Position numbers and translations under genes: made by a program
The notes under the pieces: model-generated
Databases searched by the model: none
Told to the model about the DNA's origin: nothing
What the model saw: the letters and a program-made list of their open reading frames with translations, nothing else
In this document: piece after piece, positions 8,521-17,779 of the stretch
Layout: every line of letters starts with the position of its first letter
How positions within the stretch are numbered: the first letter of the stretch is position 1
Source: Pseudidiomarina gelatinasegens
GTDB taxonomy: Bacteria; Pseudomonadota; Gammaproteobacteria; Enterobacterales; Alteromonadaceae
Assembly (NCBI RefSeq): GCF_004025325.1
Contig: NZ_RSFE01000004.1
Coordinates: 237,678-301,677 of the forward strand
DNA length: 64,000 nt
Reading direction: 5' to 3'

Positions 8521-9261
8521 TTACCAATAATGTTCCACGGTGACATTGCCGGGTTTGCGGCGTAGGTTTTTCGGTAAGCCCATGTCGTTCAACAATACTT
8601 TGGCATCACGAATCATTTCCGGATTGCCGCACAACATAACCTGTGCCCGTTCGTCGAGCACATCGCCAACGGCGCGCTGTAAGTCGCCAGACTTAATTAG
8701 GGCAGGAATACGACCACGCAATGCGCCCGCATGATCTTCACGGCTGACAACCGGTTGGTAAGTCAGTTGACCAGGGTGTGCTTTAACCCACTCGAGAATT
8801 TTAGCGCTGTAGGCAAGGTCTGCAGCGAACCGTACAGCATGAATCAGGTGTATCCGTTTAAAGCGCTGCCAAGGAATATCCGTACTTAACATCGACAGGT
8901 AAGGGCCAATGCCGGTACCCGTTGAAATGAGCCACAGGCTGTCGCCGTCGGGCACTTCGTTGAGGGTAAAAAAGCCACTGGGCGGCTGCGAAACTTCTAT
9001 CGATTGCCCGGCGCGTAAATCATGCAACATGGGCGAAAACAGGCCGTCGTGAACCCGATTCACAAGAAAGTCTAACACCCCTTCATCGGGCCCATTCACC
9101 AACGAATAAGCGCGTTGTATGCGCCCGCCGTCATGCTGAAGACCAAGCCGAACAAATTGCCCTGCAATGAATTCAAACGGTTGGGTGCGCACGCGCACAC
9201 TGAATAGCTCCTGATTCCAAGCATAATTCTCGATAACTTCACCCGTTATCCATTGCGCCAT
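8521..9261 (-). CDS. fpr: Ferredoxin/flavodoxin-NADP+ reductase
   Basis: Small FAD enzyme that moves electrons between NADPH and ferredoxin or flavodoxin, used for radical-enzyme activation and oxidative stress. Seen: FAD-binding RAYS motif near residue 50, NADP-binding GTGIGPYLS near residue 115, a CGNPEMI loop, and the family-typical C-terminus VTVEHYW. Length 246 matches bacterial Fpr. Followed closely by ndh on the same strand. Confidence 0.94.
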   Translation of the reverse strand: MAQWITGEVIENYAWNQELFSVRVRTQPFEFIAGQFVRLGLQHDGGRIQRAYSLVNGPDEGVLDFLVNRVHDGLFSPMLHDLRAGQSIEVSQPPSGFFTLNEVPDGDSLWLISTGTGIGPYLSMLSTDIPWQRFKRIHLIHAVRFAADLAYSAKILEWVKAHPGQLTYQPVVSREDHAGALRGRIPALIKSGDLQRAVGDVLDERAQVMLCGNPEMIRDAKVLLNDMGLPKNLRRKPGNVTVEHYW

Positions 9262-9388
9262 TTACATTCTCCTTGCACCATCAGTGATGTGTTCATAGTA
9301 CGGGCTGTGTATGATTATTTCTAGTTATGCCGCTGCATTTACCGCAAAGCAAGTGTTACACTCGGTGTACATTTTGAGGAGCTTGTTT

Positions 9389-10102
9389 GTGTCAAAAAAT
9401 TTTAGCCCACGCCGACCAATTCTAGCCGTGCTTATGGGTTTTGTTGCGCTATTTACGTTAACTGGCTGCGACAAAACGACACCGCAAGGCATTGAGACGG
9501 TATCTGAAAGCGCGGCCGCACCGCTGAGCGATGTGCGCGTATGCAACTTTGCCCAACGCTTAGCCGCATTGCCACAGCAGCCGATTGATACGGCAGAATT
9601 GCGCTATTTGAATGAGCAGTGGCGTGAGTTAAACCGAACCGACGATGCCTTTAGTGTCGCCGAGGCTGCAGCCAGCCGCGCTATTTTGTCAGCTCTGAAT
9701 ATTGAGCTTGCCCACGAGTCTGCACAACTAATTGAGCAAGCCATTGAAATTACTGATGAAACTTATGATCAAATTGAGGGGCTGCGGCGTTACGCAAGTG
9801 ACCCTGACAATATGAAGGTACCGGATTCAATTACGCGCACTTTGGTGAACCGCTTAAATGACTGCTGCCTCAATCAACTGAACGGCAATGCCACCGCGTT
9901 GGTCCGTGAAGAAAAGTACTCACCGTTGTATAACATTGGCAGTATCGCTTATTTTATTAATCGCGATGTGAATCAGATTCTGCGTAATGAACTTGAGCTC
10001 GACAGGTATCGAGCCAGCGTGGCTGCGGCGAAAGCGGCATTGCCGGCACCACAAAACGTTTCAACAGCAGCAACGTGGGCGCAATGTAAACCCGATGCTT
10101 AG
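9389..10102 (+). CDS. Predicted lipoprotein (DUF3080-like), GTG start
   Basis: A 237-residue lipoprotein. The GTG at 9389 (VSKNFSPRRP) is chosen because a GAGG lies nine bases upstream and the resulting signal peptide is well formed, with positively charged n-region and lipobox LTGC. The start at 9311 would add 26 poorly matching residues. The mature protein is almost wholly helical, with conserved-looking LNEQWRELNRTDDAF and CCLNQLN segments. It is reminiscent of the uncharacterised DUF3080 lipoproteins, but that match needs a profile search. Convergent with ubiK, separated by three bases. Confidence 0.75.
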   Translation: MSKNFSPRRPILAVLMGFVALFTLTGCDKTTPQGIETVSESAAAPLSDVRVCNFAQRLAALPQQPIDTAELRYLNEQWRELNRTDDAFSVAEAAASRAILSALNIELAHESAQLIEQAIEITDETYDQIEGLRRYASDPDNMKVPDSITRTLVNRLNDCCLNQLNGNATALVREEKYSPLYNIGSIAYFINRDVNQILRNELELDRYRASVAAAKAALPAPQNVSTAATWAQCKPDA

Positions 10103-10105
10103 TGC

Positions 10106-10351
10106 TTAACTGTCTTGATCACGCTTCATTGCTGCGAGTTCTTGCTCGAGCTGATCAACACGTTGGCGTAAGCGCAACAAGAGCTGATGCTGTACATCAA
10201 GTTCTTCGCGGCTTACCACATCAAGTTTACCAAGCTGTTGCTGCAAAACGGTTTTGATGCGCTGCTCAAGATTGCCAGCGAAGTCTTTGACACCCGCTGG
10301 AATGCTGTCATTAATTTGGCGGGCGATGTCTTCAATTTTTTTGGCGTCCAT
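10106..10351 (-). CDS. ubiK: UbiK accessory factor (BMFP domain)
   Basis: An 81-residue coiled-coil protein of the YqiC/UbiK family, which binds UbiJ and lipids and supports ubiquinone synthesis under aerobic conditions. The N-terminal amphipathic helix (MDAKKIEDIARQINDSIP) and the conserved LDVVSREELDVQ followed by a leucine-heptad coiled coil match the family closely. I start at the ATG at 10351 because it aligns with known members; an ATG at 10363 and a GTG at 10366 are in frame just upstream and cannot be excluded. Confidence 0.88.
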   Translation of the reverse strand: MDAKKIEDIARQINDSIPAGVKDFAGNLEQRIKTVLQQQLGKLDVVSREELDVQHQLLLRLRQRVDQLEQELAAMKRDQDS

Positions 10352-10486
10352 TTTTACATCCATCACTGATTTTAAGATAAGTTTTAATTGCCTTTTAGCT
10401 TAGCAGGACTTTACGGTAAAATCTGCGGCCAAGTTTAGGGGCTCCATTTTATTTAAACGCTTCATTGCGAAAGGTCATTCAATTTC

Positions 10487-12499
10487 ATGTTACTCAATCC
10501 GCGCCAACAAGAAGCTGTGAAAGCAATTGAAGGGCCAGTGCTTGTGCTGGCCGGCGCTGGCAGTGGTAAAACACGTGTAATTACCGAAAAGATTGCCCAC
10601 CTGATTCAGCGCTGCGGTTACCCAGCGCGGCATATCGCTGCAGTAACCTTTACCAATAAAGCGGCGCGCGAAATGAAGGAACGGGTTGGGCAAACGCTGG
10701 GCCGTCAATATACGCGCGGCCTCACGGTATCAACCTTTCACACACTTGGGTTGACGATTATTCGTAAAGAAGTCACGAAATTGAACATGAAGCCGGGCTT
10801 TTCGTTATTTGATGACCAAGATTCGTTTGCGTTGTTGAAAGCGCTGACCGAACCCGAACTTGATGGCGACAAAACCCTATTAAAGCTACTGCAAAGCCAA
10901 ATCAGTAACTGGAAGAATGCCATGCTCAGCCCTGAGCAAGCACTTGCCCAAGCGCAACAGCCAGACGACCAAATGTTTGCTGAATTTTACCGGCGCTATC
11001 AGCAAAATATGAAAGCCTGCAATGCGATAGATTTTGATGATTTGATTCTATTACCAACCTTGTTACTGAAAACGGATGAGCAGTCGCGAACCCGCTGGCA
11101 AAACAAGTTTCATTATCTGCTGGTTGACGAATACCAAGACACCAACACCAGCCAATATGAGTTAGTTCGGTTACTGGTGGGTGAGCGGGCTAACTTCACT
11201 GTGGTGGGTGACGACGACCAATCGATTTATTCGTGGCGGGGTGCGCAGCCACAGAACTTAGCGTTGCTGCAAAAGGACTTTCCGAAGCTGAAAGTGATCA
11301 AGCTTGAACAAAATTACCGCTCGCACGGCCGCATTCTGAAGGCGGCCAATATTTTGATTGAAAACAACCCGCACGTGTTCGATAAGAAGCTATTTTCTGA
11401 AATGGAATACGGCGTACCACTGCGGGTCATCTATGGCCGCAATGAAGAACACGAAGCTGAACGTGTGATTGCGGAAATTGTACGCCGCCGCTTTTTAGAG
11501 CGCACCCCGTACCATCAATTTGCGCTGCTGTATCGTGGCAATCACCAAGCTCGTGTGTTTGAAAAGGCGCTGATAAGCAACCGTATTCCATACCGCATGA
11601 CCGGCGGGCAAAGCTTTTTTGCGCGCGCAGAAATTAAAGACATCATGGCGTATTTGCGGTTATTGGTTAATCCAAGCGACGACACGGCTTTTATTCGCAT
11701 CATCAACACCCCCAAACGCGGCATCGGCCCGCACACGGTAGAGCGTATTGGTGATCTTGCCCATGAGTTGCACGTTGGTTTGTATGAAGCGGCTGACCAC
11801 CAAGCTTTAAAAACACGCTTGGGCGCACGCGAATACCAATCCGTGCAGTACTTTGTCGACTTCATGAAGCGCGCGGCACGCCGATGCGACCATGGCGCCG
11901 ATGCGGCTTCAGCTTTATTCGACTTACTAAAACTGATTGGCTACGAAGAATGGCTGTATGAAAGCAGCCCAAGTGTGAGTGCGGCCGAAATGCGTTGGAA
12001 AAACGTCAACGAGTTAATGCGCTGGATAACCGAAATGCTCAAAGGTGACGATGATGCTGAGCCACTGACGCTTGAACAAGCCGTTGCCAAGTTATGTTTG
12101 CGTGACATGCTGTCGCGCAATGAAGAAGAAGAACAAGGCGACCAAGTGCAACTAATGACCTTGCACGCGTCTAAAGGACTGGAATTTCCCCACGTGTTTA
12201 TGGTTGGCATGGAAGAAGGTTTATTGCCGCACCAGTCAAGCATTGATGAAGGCATGGTTGAAGAAGAACGCCGCCTAGCATACGTCGGTATTACCCGCGC
12301 ACAACAGTCGTTAATATTCACGATGGCAAGAGAACGGCGCCAATATGGTGACGTTATACGGCCCGAACCGAGCCGTTTTCTGTATGAGTTACCGCAAGAT
12401 GATCTCGAGTGGGAAGAGCAAGCCAAGGCTAATGAAGCGGCCCGCGAAAACGCCCGCGCAAGTGGCCTTGAACTGCTACGTAAAGCAATGGAAGATTAA
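10487..12499 (+). CDS. rep: ATP-dependent DNA helicase Rep
   Basis: A 3'-5' SF1A helicase that clears protein roadblocks ahead of replication forks and supports restart. The N-terminus [21 protein letters not shown] leads into Walker A AGAGSGKT; motif II DEYQDT, motif [16 protein letters not shown], motif IV LEQNYRS and motif [13 protein letters not shown] are all intact. At 670 residues and with this N-terminus it fits Rep better than UvrD, which is longer. Convergent with the GGDEF/EAL gene. Confidence 0.94.
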   Translation: MLLNPRQQEAVKAIEGPVLVLAGAGSGKTRVITEKIAHLIQRCGYPARHIAAVTFTNKAAREMKERVGQTLGRQYTRGLTVSTFHTLGLTIIRKEVTKLNMKPGFSLFDDQDSFALLKALTEPELDGDKTLLKLLQSQISNWKNAMLSPEQALAQAQQPDDQMFAEFYRRYQQNMKACNAIDFDDLILLPTLLLKTDEQSRTRWQNKFHYLLVDEYQDTNTSQYELVRLLVGERANFTVVGDDDQSIYSWRGAQPQNLALLQKDFPKLKVIKLEQNYRSHGRILKAANILIENNPHVFDKKLFSEMEYGVPLRVIYGRNEEHEAERVIAEIVRRRFLERTPYHQFALLYRGNHQARVFEKALISNRIPYRMTGGQSFFARAEIKDIMAYLRLLVNPSDDTAFIRIINTPKRGIGPHTVERIGDLAHELHVGLYEAADHQALKTRLGAREYQSVQYFVDFMKRAARRCDHGADAASALFDLLKLIGYEEWLYESSPSVSAAEMRWKNVNELMRWITEMLKGDDDAEPLTLEQAVAKLCLRDMLSRNEEEEQGDQVQLMTLHASKGLEFPHVFMVGMEEGLLPHQSSIDEGMVEEERRLAYVGITRAQQSLIFTMARERRQYGDVIRPEPSRFLYELPQDDLEWEEQAKANEAARENARASGLELLRKAMED

Positions 12500-12506
12500 G
12501 AAGAGG

Positions 12507-15107
12507 TTACGCTGTTCCGGCCGACTGCATGTGCGCCGGTTGTGCCTGCAATAGTGACTTTACCTGCTCGGGTTCTCCAAACAGTATGCCCTGCCCGACA
12601 TTGACCCCGTTATGCACCAACGCTTTTTGTTGATCCAGGGTATCGATTCCCGCCGCTGAAATTTCGATGCCAAGATCGCGGCATAAATGCACCACATTCC
12701 GCACCATGGTTTGCGCGCGCTGACTGGTGGCAATATCGGCCACAAAGCGCGGGTCTAATTTCACATGCGTAAATGGGTAGTTGAGTATATATTGCAGCGC
12801 CCCAGCGCTACGGCCAAACTCATTCAGTGCTAAGCCGACACCAAAATCAGCAAACTGGCGCAAGCAGCTCAGTTGGCGTTTGGAGTTGTCGTTGAGCTCG
12901 GTTTCACTGAATTCAAGAATCAGGCGCTCTGGCGCAACACCTGATTTGGTGATAATTTCCTGCAAGGCTTTCACTGCAGCCAACTTAAACAAATGCTTGG
13001 CGGAAATGGCCACATAAACTGGCAAAGCATTTTCGTCGTTGGCGAGCAACTCGCAGCAACGGGTCAGCATCCACTGATCAAGTGCCATGGTCATGCCGGT
13101 TTTTTCAGCGATGGCCAAAAACCGATCTGCAGGCAATAAAGTATCGTCACGTTGCCAGCGCAATAACAGTTCTTGCGCGATGGGTTTGTTTTTGCCCAAT
13201 TCATGCACATCGAACTTTTGCAGAATAAAGTCTTGATCAAACTGCGCATGCCGCAGTTCGGTCTCGCGGTTTAATGAAGCGACCAAGTCTTTGTGAATAC
13301 TTTCATCGAACACCACATAGCGGCCGCGGCCCATGCTCTTGGCTTGATACATGGCGGCATCAGCATCACGCAACAAGCGTTCAGCCGAATCATTGCGTGA
13401 TTTGCACTCTGCGATACCGACACTGGCGCCAGAGTAATGTTCACTTTCACCGAACACAAATGGCTGCTTCATTTGTTCAATAATGCGTGATGCAATATCG
13501 CAGGCGTCATCAACATGACGAATCATGTCGAGTAAAATAACAAATTCGTCACCGCCCAACCGCGCTATGGTGTCGTTATCGCGAATGCATTCGCCAATGC
13601 GACGGCTGGCTTCTAACAAAAACTCATCGCCAGCTGAGTGACCAAGGGTGTCGTTGATGTCTTTGAAACGGTCAAGATCAACAAACAACACGGCAAAATT
13701 ATGATGCGGATAACGGCGTTTATGTTTTAGGGTTTGTTGCAGGCGCTCAGTAAACATTGAGCGGTTCGGTAACCCGGTAAGCGCGTCATGGTGCGCGTCA
13801 TAGAATAATTTTTCTTCAACCTTTTTACGGCGTTCAATCTCACTCACCAGTTCTTCCGTGCGCTCGGCAACTTTGCGCTCGAGGTATGCGTTGACGCGTC
13901 GCACTTCATCCGCGTTGCGGCGGCGTTCAATTGCAACGGCCACATGCTGGGAAACGAAATTGAGGAGTTCCAGGTCATCTTGTTTATAGGTGGTTTCTTC
14001 GCTGTACGTTTGTACGGACAATACGCCGATGACTTCATCGTCAACCAATAGTGGTGAGCCGAGCCACTGCGTTGGCTGAGTACCATAATAACTCGTAGCA
14101 CCTTCCACTTCGCCAGATTCAATCAACCCACCGTAGGTGTAGCGATCAATGAATACGGGCTTTTTATGGCGAATAACGTATTCCGTCATGCCACGCGCAA
14201 TCGGCCTTTTCTTCTGCAAATTGTTGTCGAAGGCATCAACGTAATATGGGAATTCCAAGAACTTTTTGTCGTCATCTAATAATGCGACGAAGAAGTTATC
14301 ATTATTAATGAGCTGCCCAATGTGCCGATGCAATTGCTGATAGAAACTCTGCATAGAGTCTGAAGTATTGGTAACTTCAGAAATGGCGAATAACACCGAG
14401 CTAAGTTGTTGCGCCCGCTCGCGTTCAGCAATTTCTACCTTTAAGTCATCATTAATAAGCCGCAATTTTGCGGTTTGATGTTCAATTTCAGCCTGCATGA
14501 GTTCGCGCTGACGCACACGTTCCAATGCGTTAACAATATGCTGTGAAACGAACATGAACAGTTCTTTATCCGCTTCGCTGTAGCGCACGTCTTCGGTATA
14601 ACTTTGAACAACCATAGCCCCGATGACACGATTATCGGAATGCAGCGGCACCCCAAGCCAATCAACTGGCGCTGCACCTAAATCGCGAATCTCACCGCTT
14701 TTCAGCAAGCGCTCAAAAATTTGTGCGTCATACAAAAAAGGCTTTCCGGTACGCATTACGTAGCCAGTTAACCCTTTACCCAATAACTCTGCTGGGATTG
14801 CTTCAAGCGACGGGATATCGTCATATTCATCGACAAAGTAGACAAACTTCACCATATCTTCGGTTTGGTCGTACAAACAAATGAAGAAGTTCTTCGCCAC
14901 CATTAAATCGCCAATAATGTTATGCACCGATTGATAAAACTGCTGCATATCGGTTACCGACGACGCCAGTTCAGAGATTTTGAACAGCGCTTTTTGGATT
15001 ACTTCCGACTGGCGATATTTGAGGGCGAGTTCTTGCAGGCGTGCAACAGCCTTGCGCAGGCGCGCAATTTCTTTTTGCTTTTTAACGAGCTCAGTAGGCT
15101 GATGCAT
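12507..15107 (-). CDS. GAF-GAF-GGDEF-EAL cyclic-di-GMP signalling protein
   Basis: An 866-residue cytoplasmic sensor. Order: N-terminal coiled coil (about 1-40), GAF 1 (about 40-195), coiled coil, GAF 2 (about 235-395), coiled coil, GGDEF (about 450-600), EAL-like (about 620-860). The GGDEF active site RLGGDEF is intact and preceded five residues earlier by the RDND inhibitory-site motif, so diguanylate cyclase activity is likely. The EAL domain is degenerate: EAL reads ELL, and the DDFG segment reads NEFG, so phosphodiesterase activity is doubtful. The ATG at 15107 (MHQPTELVKK) is preferred over a TTG at 15188; no strong ribosome-binding site is visible for either. Confidence 0.9.
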   Translation of the reverse strand: MHQPTELVKKQKEIARLRKAVARLQELALKYRQSEVIQKALFKISELASSVTDMQQFYQSVHNIIGDLMVAKNFFICLYDQTEDMVKFVYFVDEYDDIPSLEAIPAELLGKGLTGYVMRTGKPFLYDAQIFERLLKSGEIRDLGAAPVDWLGVPLHSDNRVIGAMVVQSYTEDVRYSEADKELFMFVSQHIVNALERVRQRELMQAEIEHQTAKLRLINDDLKVEIAERERAQQLSSVLFAISEVTNTSDSMQSFYQQLHRHIGQLINNDNFFVALLDDDKKFLEFPYYVDAFDNNLQKKRPIARGMTEYVIRHKKPVFIDRYTYGGLIESGEVEGATSYYGTQPTQWLGSPLLVDDEVIGVLSVQTYSEETTYKQDDLELLNFVSQHVAVAIERRRNADEVRRVNAYLERKVAERTEELVSEIERRKKVEEKLFYDAHHDALTGLPNRSMFTERLQQTLKHKRRYPHHNFAVLFVDLDRFKDINDTLGHSAGDEFLLEASRRIGECIRDNDTIARLGGDEFVILLDMIRHVDDACDIASRIIEQMKQPFVFGESEHYSGASVGIAECKSRNDSAERLLRDADAAMYQAKSMGRGRYVVFDESIHKDLVASLNRETELRHAQFDQDFILQKFDVHELGKNKPIAQELLLRWQRDDTLLPADRFLAIAEKTGMTMALDQWMLTRCCELLANDENALPVYVAISAKHLFKLAAVKALQEIITKSGVAPERLILEFSETELNDNSKRQLSCLRQFADFGVGLALNEFGRSAGALQYILNYPFTHVKLDPRFVADIATSQRAQTMVRNVVHLCRDLGIEISAAGIDTLDQQKALVHNGVNVGQGILFGEPEQVKSLLQAQPAHMQSAGTA

Positions 15108-15270
15108 TATTGTGAATGTGTTCGCGCTTTTATTATTTAAAAAAATATGTTCGCGTACTTTTAGAACAGCTTGTTTAGTACAAGACAATGTAAACTTTTA
15201 GTAAACTCAACGCCCGAGTATATCTTTCATAAAAGATTTAGAAAAGCATTTTGCTTAAATTACGCGCACA

Positions 15271-15294
15271 AAAAAACCGCCGAAGCGGTTTTTT
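15271..15294. terminator. Rho-independent terminator for the cytochrome c5 gene
   Basis: Perfect 10-bp inverted repeat AAAAAACCGC / GCGGTTTTTT around a CGAA loop. It has T-runs on both strands, so it can work in both directions. It lies 36 bp beyond the stop of the minus-strand cytochrome gene. Confidence 0.88.
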
Positions 15295-15329
15295 CAATAT
15301 AAAGCTTATGAATAGTAACGAAAAATTCG

Positions 15330-15758
15330 TTATATTTCAGCGACCATATAGTCAATTGCAGCTTGAATTTCTTCTTCGCTACAGTCATTACATGTGCCTT
15401 TCGGTGGCATTGCGTTATAACCTTCTACAGCATGCTTCAATACAGTATCCATGCCCTGTGCTAAACGCTCTTCCCAATCGGCCGCATCATTGATTTTTGG
15501 TGCACCTAACACACCCGAAGTGTGGCACGCAGCACAAAACTTGTTGTACACCTCATCACCCGCTCGGGCACTTGCACTGTCACCGCCACTTTGCGATGCA
15601 TTTGCGCCAGCAACACGTACTTGTGCAACCGGTGCAATACGTTCTTTTATGTCATCGTTGCTTTGTTGTGGCAGCATTGCGGCGCTTGCGCTACCAACAG
15701 ACAATGCTAATGCAGCAACCCATATACGGCTAGATTTTACTACTTTCAGTACGTTCAC
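15330..15758 (-). CDS. Periplasmic cytochrome c5 family protein
   Basis: Small exported monoheme cytochrome that carries electrons in the periplasm. A Sec signal peptide ends near AASAAMLPQQ. After an Ala/Ser/Gly-rich linker the heme is attached at CAACH (in YNKFCAACHTSGV), and the axial methionine lies in AMPPKG. A second cysteine pair, CNDC, near the C-terminus is typical of cytochrome c5 and forms a disulfide in that family. Length 142. Followed by a strong terminator. Confidence 0.9.
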   Translation of the reverse strand: MNVLKVVKSSRIWVAALALSVGSASAAMLPQQSNDDIKERIAPVAQVRVAGANASQSGGDSASARAGDEVYNKFCAACHTSGVLGAPKINDAADWEERLAQGMDTVLKHAVEGYNAMPPKGTCNDCSEEEIQAAIDYMVAEI

Positions 15759-15850
15759 AGTGGACTCCTGTATAAGCTGTTGAGCTTGCTTGCTCAGTTA
15801 GTTGTTGCGATTATAGCCAGATTCCGTCCAAGGTTAAACACTTCTGTGCT

Positions 15851-16921
15851 ATGTCTGATACTACGCGTAAAATAGCCCTTTTAGATCTCGATGCTTTTTT
15901 TGCCAGCGCCGAGGTTTTACGCGACCCCGCCCTGCGCGAGCGGCCCTTTGCTGTGGGCGGTGGCGGTGAACGCGGGGTTGTCGCAACCGCAAATTACCTT
16001 GCCCGGCAGTACGGTGTGCGCAGCGCAATGAGCGGTGCACATGCACGCCGACTGTGTCCCGAACTTCATTTTGTCACGCCTGATCACGGCTACTATCGTG
16101 ACATTTCCAAAAAAGTGCTCAACATCTTACAAGAAACAACGCCTTTGGTTGAACCGGCTTCCATTGATGAATTTTATTTGGACTTAACCGACAACACAAA
16201 GTACCACGGCAGTGCCAGCGTAACCATGGAGAGCATTCGGCATGCGCTTCGAGCGTTTGGTTTAACCGCGTCCGCAGGCATTTCGAACCAAAAAATGGTG
16301 GCTAAAATAGCCAGCGAAGAAAATAAACCTGACGGCCAATTTGTGGTGCCCCCAGAGCGCGTCTTAGATTATTTGGCCCAGTTAAAGCTTAAGCGCATTC
16401 CGGGCGTTGGCCCGAAAAGTTTAGAACGCCTCAATTATGCAGGGTTCTTTTTAGGTCGCGACATTCAACACGCTTCAATTGAACGCTTGCAAGAATTGCT
16501 GGGAGACAAATCGGGTTGGTTACTCTATCAACGCTGCCAAGGTATCGACCCCCGCCCAATAGTGACCGAGCGGGTGCGAAAAAGTGTTGGCGTGGAGGAA
16601 ACATTGCCTAGCGACTTCAGTCAACTGCGCCAAGTTGAGCAATTTGTTGATGAAGTATTACTACCGCAGTTACTACGCCGAATGCGCGTTGCACGCTGGC
16701 AACAAACTCATATTAAAAGCCAAACCGTTAAATTGAAGTTCAGCGATTTTCAGCAAACTACTGTATCGCGAACCACGCCAACGGCATCACCAAGTTTGTT
16801 TTATCATTTGATTCGTGAAGCCTGGGACCGCAGGAATCATCGCGGCATTCGGCTTATCGGTATTAGCGTGGCGCTACCTGACCCCGATGATCAATTGCAG
16901 CTTGAATTAGAGCTGGAATAG
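15851..16921 (+). CDS. dinB: DNA polymerase IV (Y family)
   Basis: Error-prone translesion polymerase. Catalytic carboxylates appear in LDLDAFFAS at the N-terminus and SIDEFYLDLT near residue 105; most DinB proteins have SIDEAY, so an Ala to Phe change is present beside the catalytic pair. The helix-hairpin-helix segment LKRIPGVGPKSLERL is clear. The C-terminus ends with an acidic LQLELELE rather than a textbook QxxLF clamp-binding motif; LQLEL may serve weakly. 356 residues is the normal size. Convergent overlap of 31 bp with pheA. No LexA box was identified upstream. Confidence 0.92.
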   Translation: MSDTTRKIALLDLDAFFASAEVLRDPALRERPFAVGGGGERGVVATANYLARQYGVRSAMSGAHARRLCPELHFVTPDHGYYRDISKKVLNILQETTPLVEPASIDEFYLDLTDNTKYHGSASVTMESIRHALRAFGLTASAGISNQKMVAKIASEENKPDGQFVVPPERVLDYLAQLKLKRIPGVGPKSLERLNYAGFFLGRDIQHASIERLQELLGDKSGWLLYQRCQGIDPRPIVTERVRKSVGVEETLPSDFSQLRQVEQFVDEVLLPQLLRRMRVARWQQTHIKSQTVKLKFSDFQQTTVSRTTPTASPSLFYHLIREAWDRRNHRGIRLIGISVALPDPDDQLQLELELE

Positions 16922-17763
16922 GCATAACTGCCAAGCTCAATCACGCGATTACGTAATTTAATTGCACTTAATGCGGCCTGTACTTGGCTATGCTGTAAGT
17001 GACCTTCAAATTCGATAAAGAAATGATATTGCCCAAATTTTTGACCCGTTGGACGTGATACCAAAGACAACAAGTTGACTTGATGCACGGCAAACGCCTG
17101 CAAGTGCTCAAGGAGCAGGCCGGGATGATCCGCATCGTCGACGATAACAACTGCAGATTTGTATGCAGTTGCATGGTTTGGCAATGCGAGCGGTTGCGCT
17201 GCTTGTAACGCCACGAACCGCGTCACGTTATGGGCGACATCCGTCACATCGTGCACAACCTTCGCATAATGCTGCGAGCCTGCGTTTTCATTGGTGAGCA
17301 AATGCTCAGGTATAAGCGCAGCGGCGGGTTCATTACTCGCCAACAATAACGCCAGTGCCTCGGTATTGCTTGCGGTTGTCACCACATCTGACGCATGACC
17401 GGCTAACCATTCACTGCATTGCCCCTGTGCCACAAATTGCGCGAAAAGTCGCTGCGGCTCAGGGTGGTTCATGACAACCGAAAAACGCACCGGAATAGCA
17501 ACTTCTGCAATAATCTGCAACGGCCGACGCACAAACCTATCCACCACCGGTGCGACAATTCCCTCTACGATGTTCTCGATGGGCACCACGGCAATCTCGG
17601 CGCCCTGATCAAGCGCATCAATGGTGCGGCGAAGCGTCGGATAAAAAAGAACATCGCTGCTTTCAAAGCGTTTTGAAAAATCGCGTGCAGCAAGTTCAGA
17701 AAATGTGCCGGCGGGCCCGAGAGTGGCAATTTTAGTGGTCACTACGTACGTCTCATTATTCAA
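16891..17763 (-). CDS. pheA: Prephenate dehydratase, monofunctional, with ACT domain
   Basis: Converts prephenate to phenylpyruvate in phenylalanine synthesis. The catalytic domain begins with TLGPAGTFSE and contains the catalytic NVTRFVAL motif near residue 180. A C-terminal ACT domain (about 205-280) follows. There is no chorismate mutase domain, unlike enterobacterial PheA. In the ACT domain the usual ESRP motif, part of the Phe-binding site, reads VSRP, which could alter feedback inhibition. The start is uncertain: TTG at 17763 or GTG at 17742 (VTTKIATLGP); neither has a strong ribosome-binding site. Confidence 0.88.
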   Translation of the reverse strand: MNNETYVVTTKIATLGPAGTFSELAARDFSKRFESSDVLFYPTLRRTIDALDQGAEIAVVPIENIVEGIVAPVVDRFVRRPLQIIAEVAIPVRFSVVMNHPEPQRLFAQFVAQGQCSEWLAGHASDVVTTASNTEALALLLASNEPAAALIPEHLLTNENAGSQHYAKVVHDVTDVAHNVTRFVALQAAQPLALPNHATAYKSAVVIVDDADHPGLLLEHLQAFAVHQVNLLSLVSRPTGQKFGQYHFFIEFEGHLQHSQVQAALSAIKLRNRVIELGSYAYSSSNSSCN

Positions 17764-17779
17764 TTAGTGTCAGGGTTTC

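Noticed and set aside
15851..15910. Possible unusual DinB because of SIDEFY in place of SIDEAY
   Set aside because: Both catalytic acidic residues and the rest of the family motifs are present, so it is treated as ordinary DNA polymerase IV with a side-chain change.
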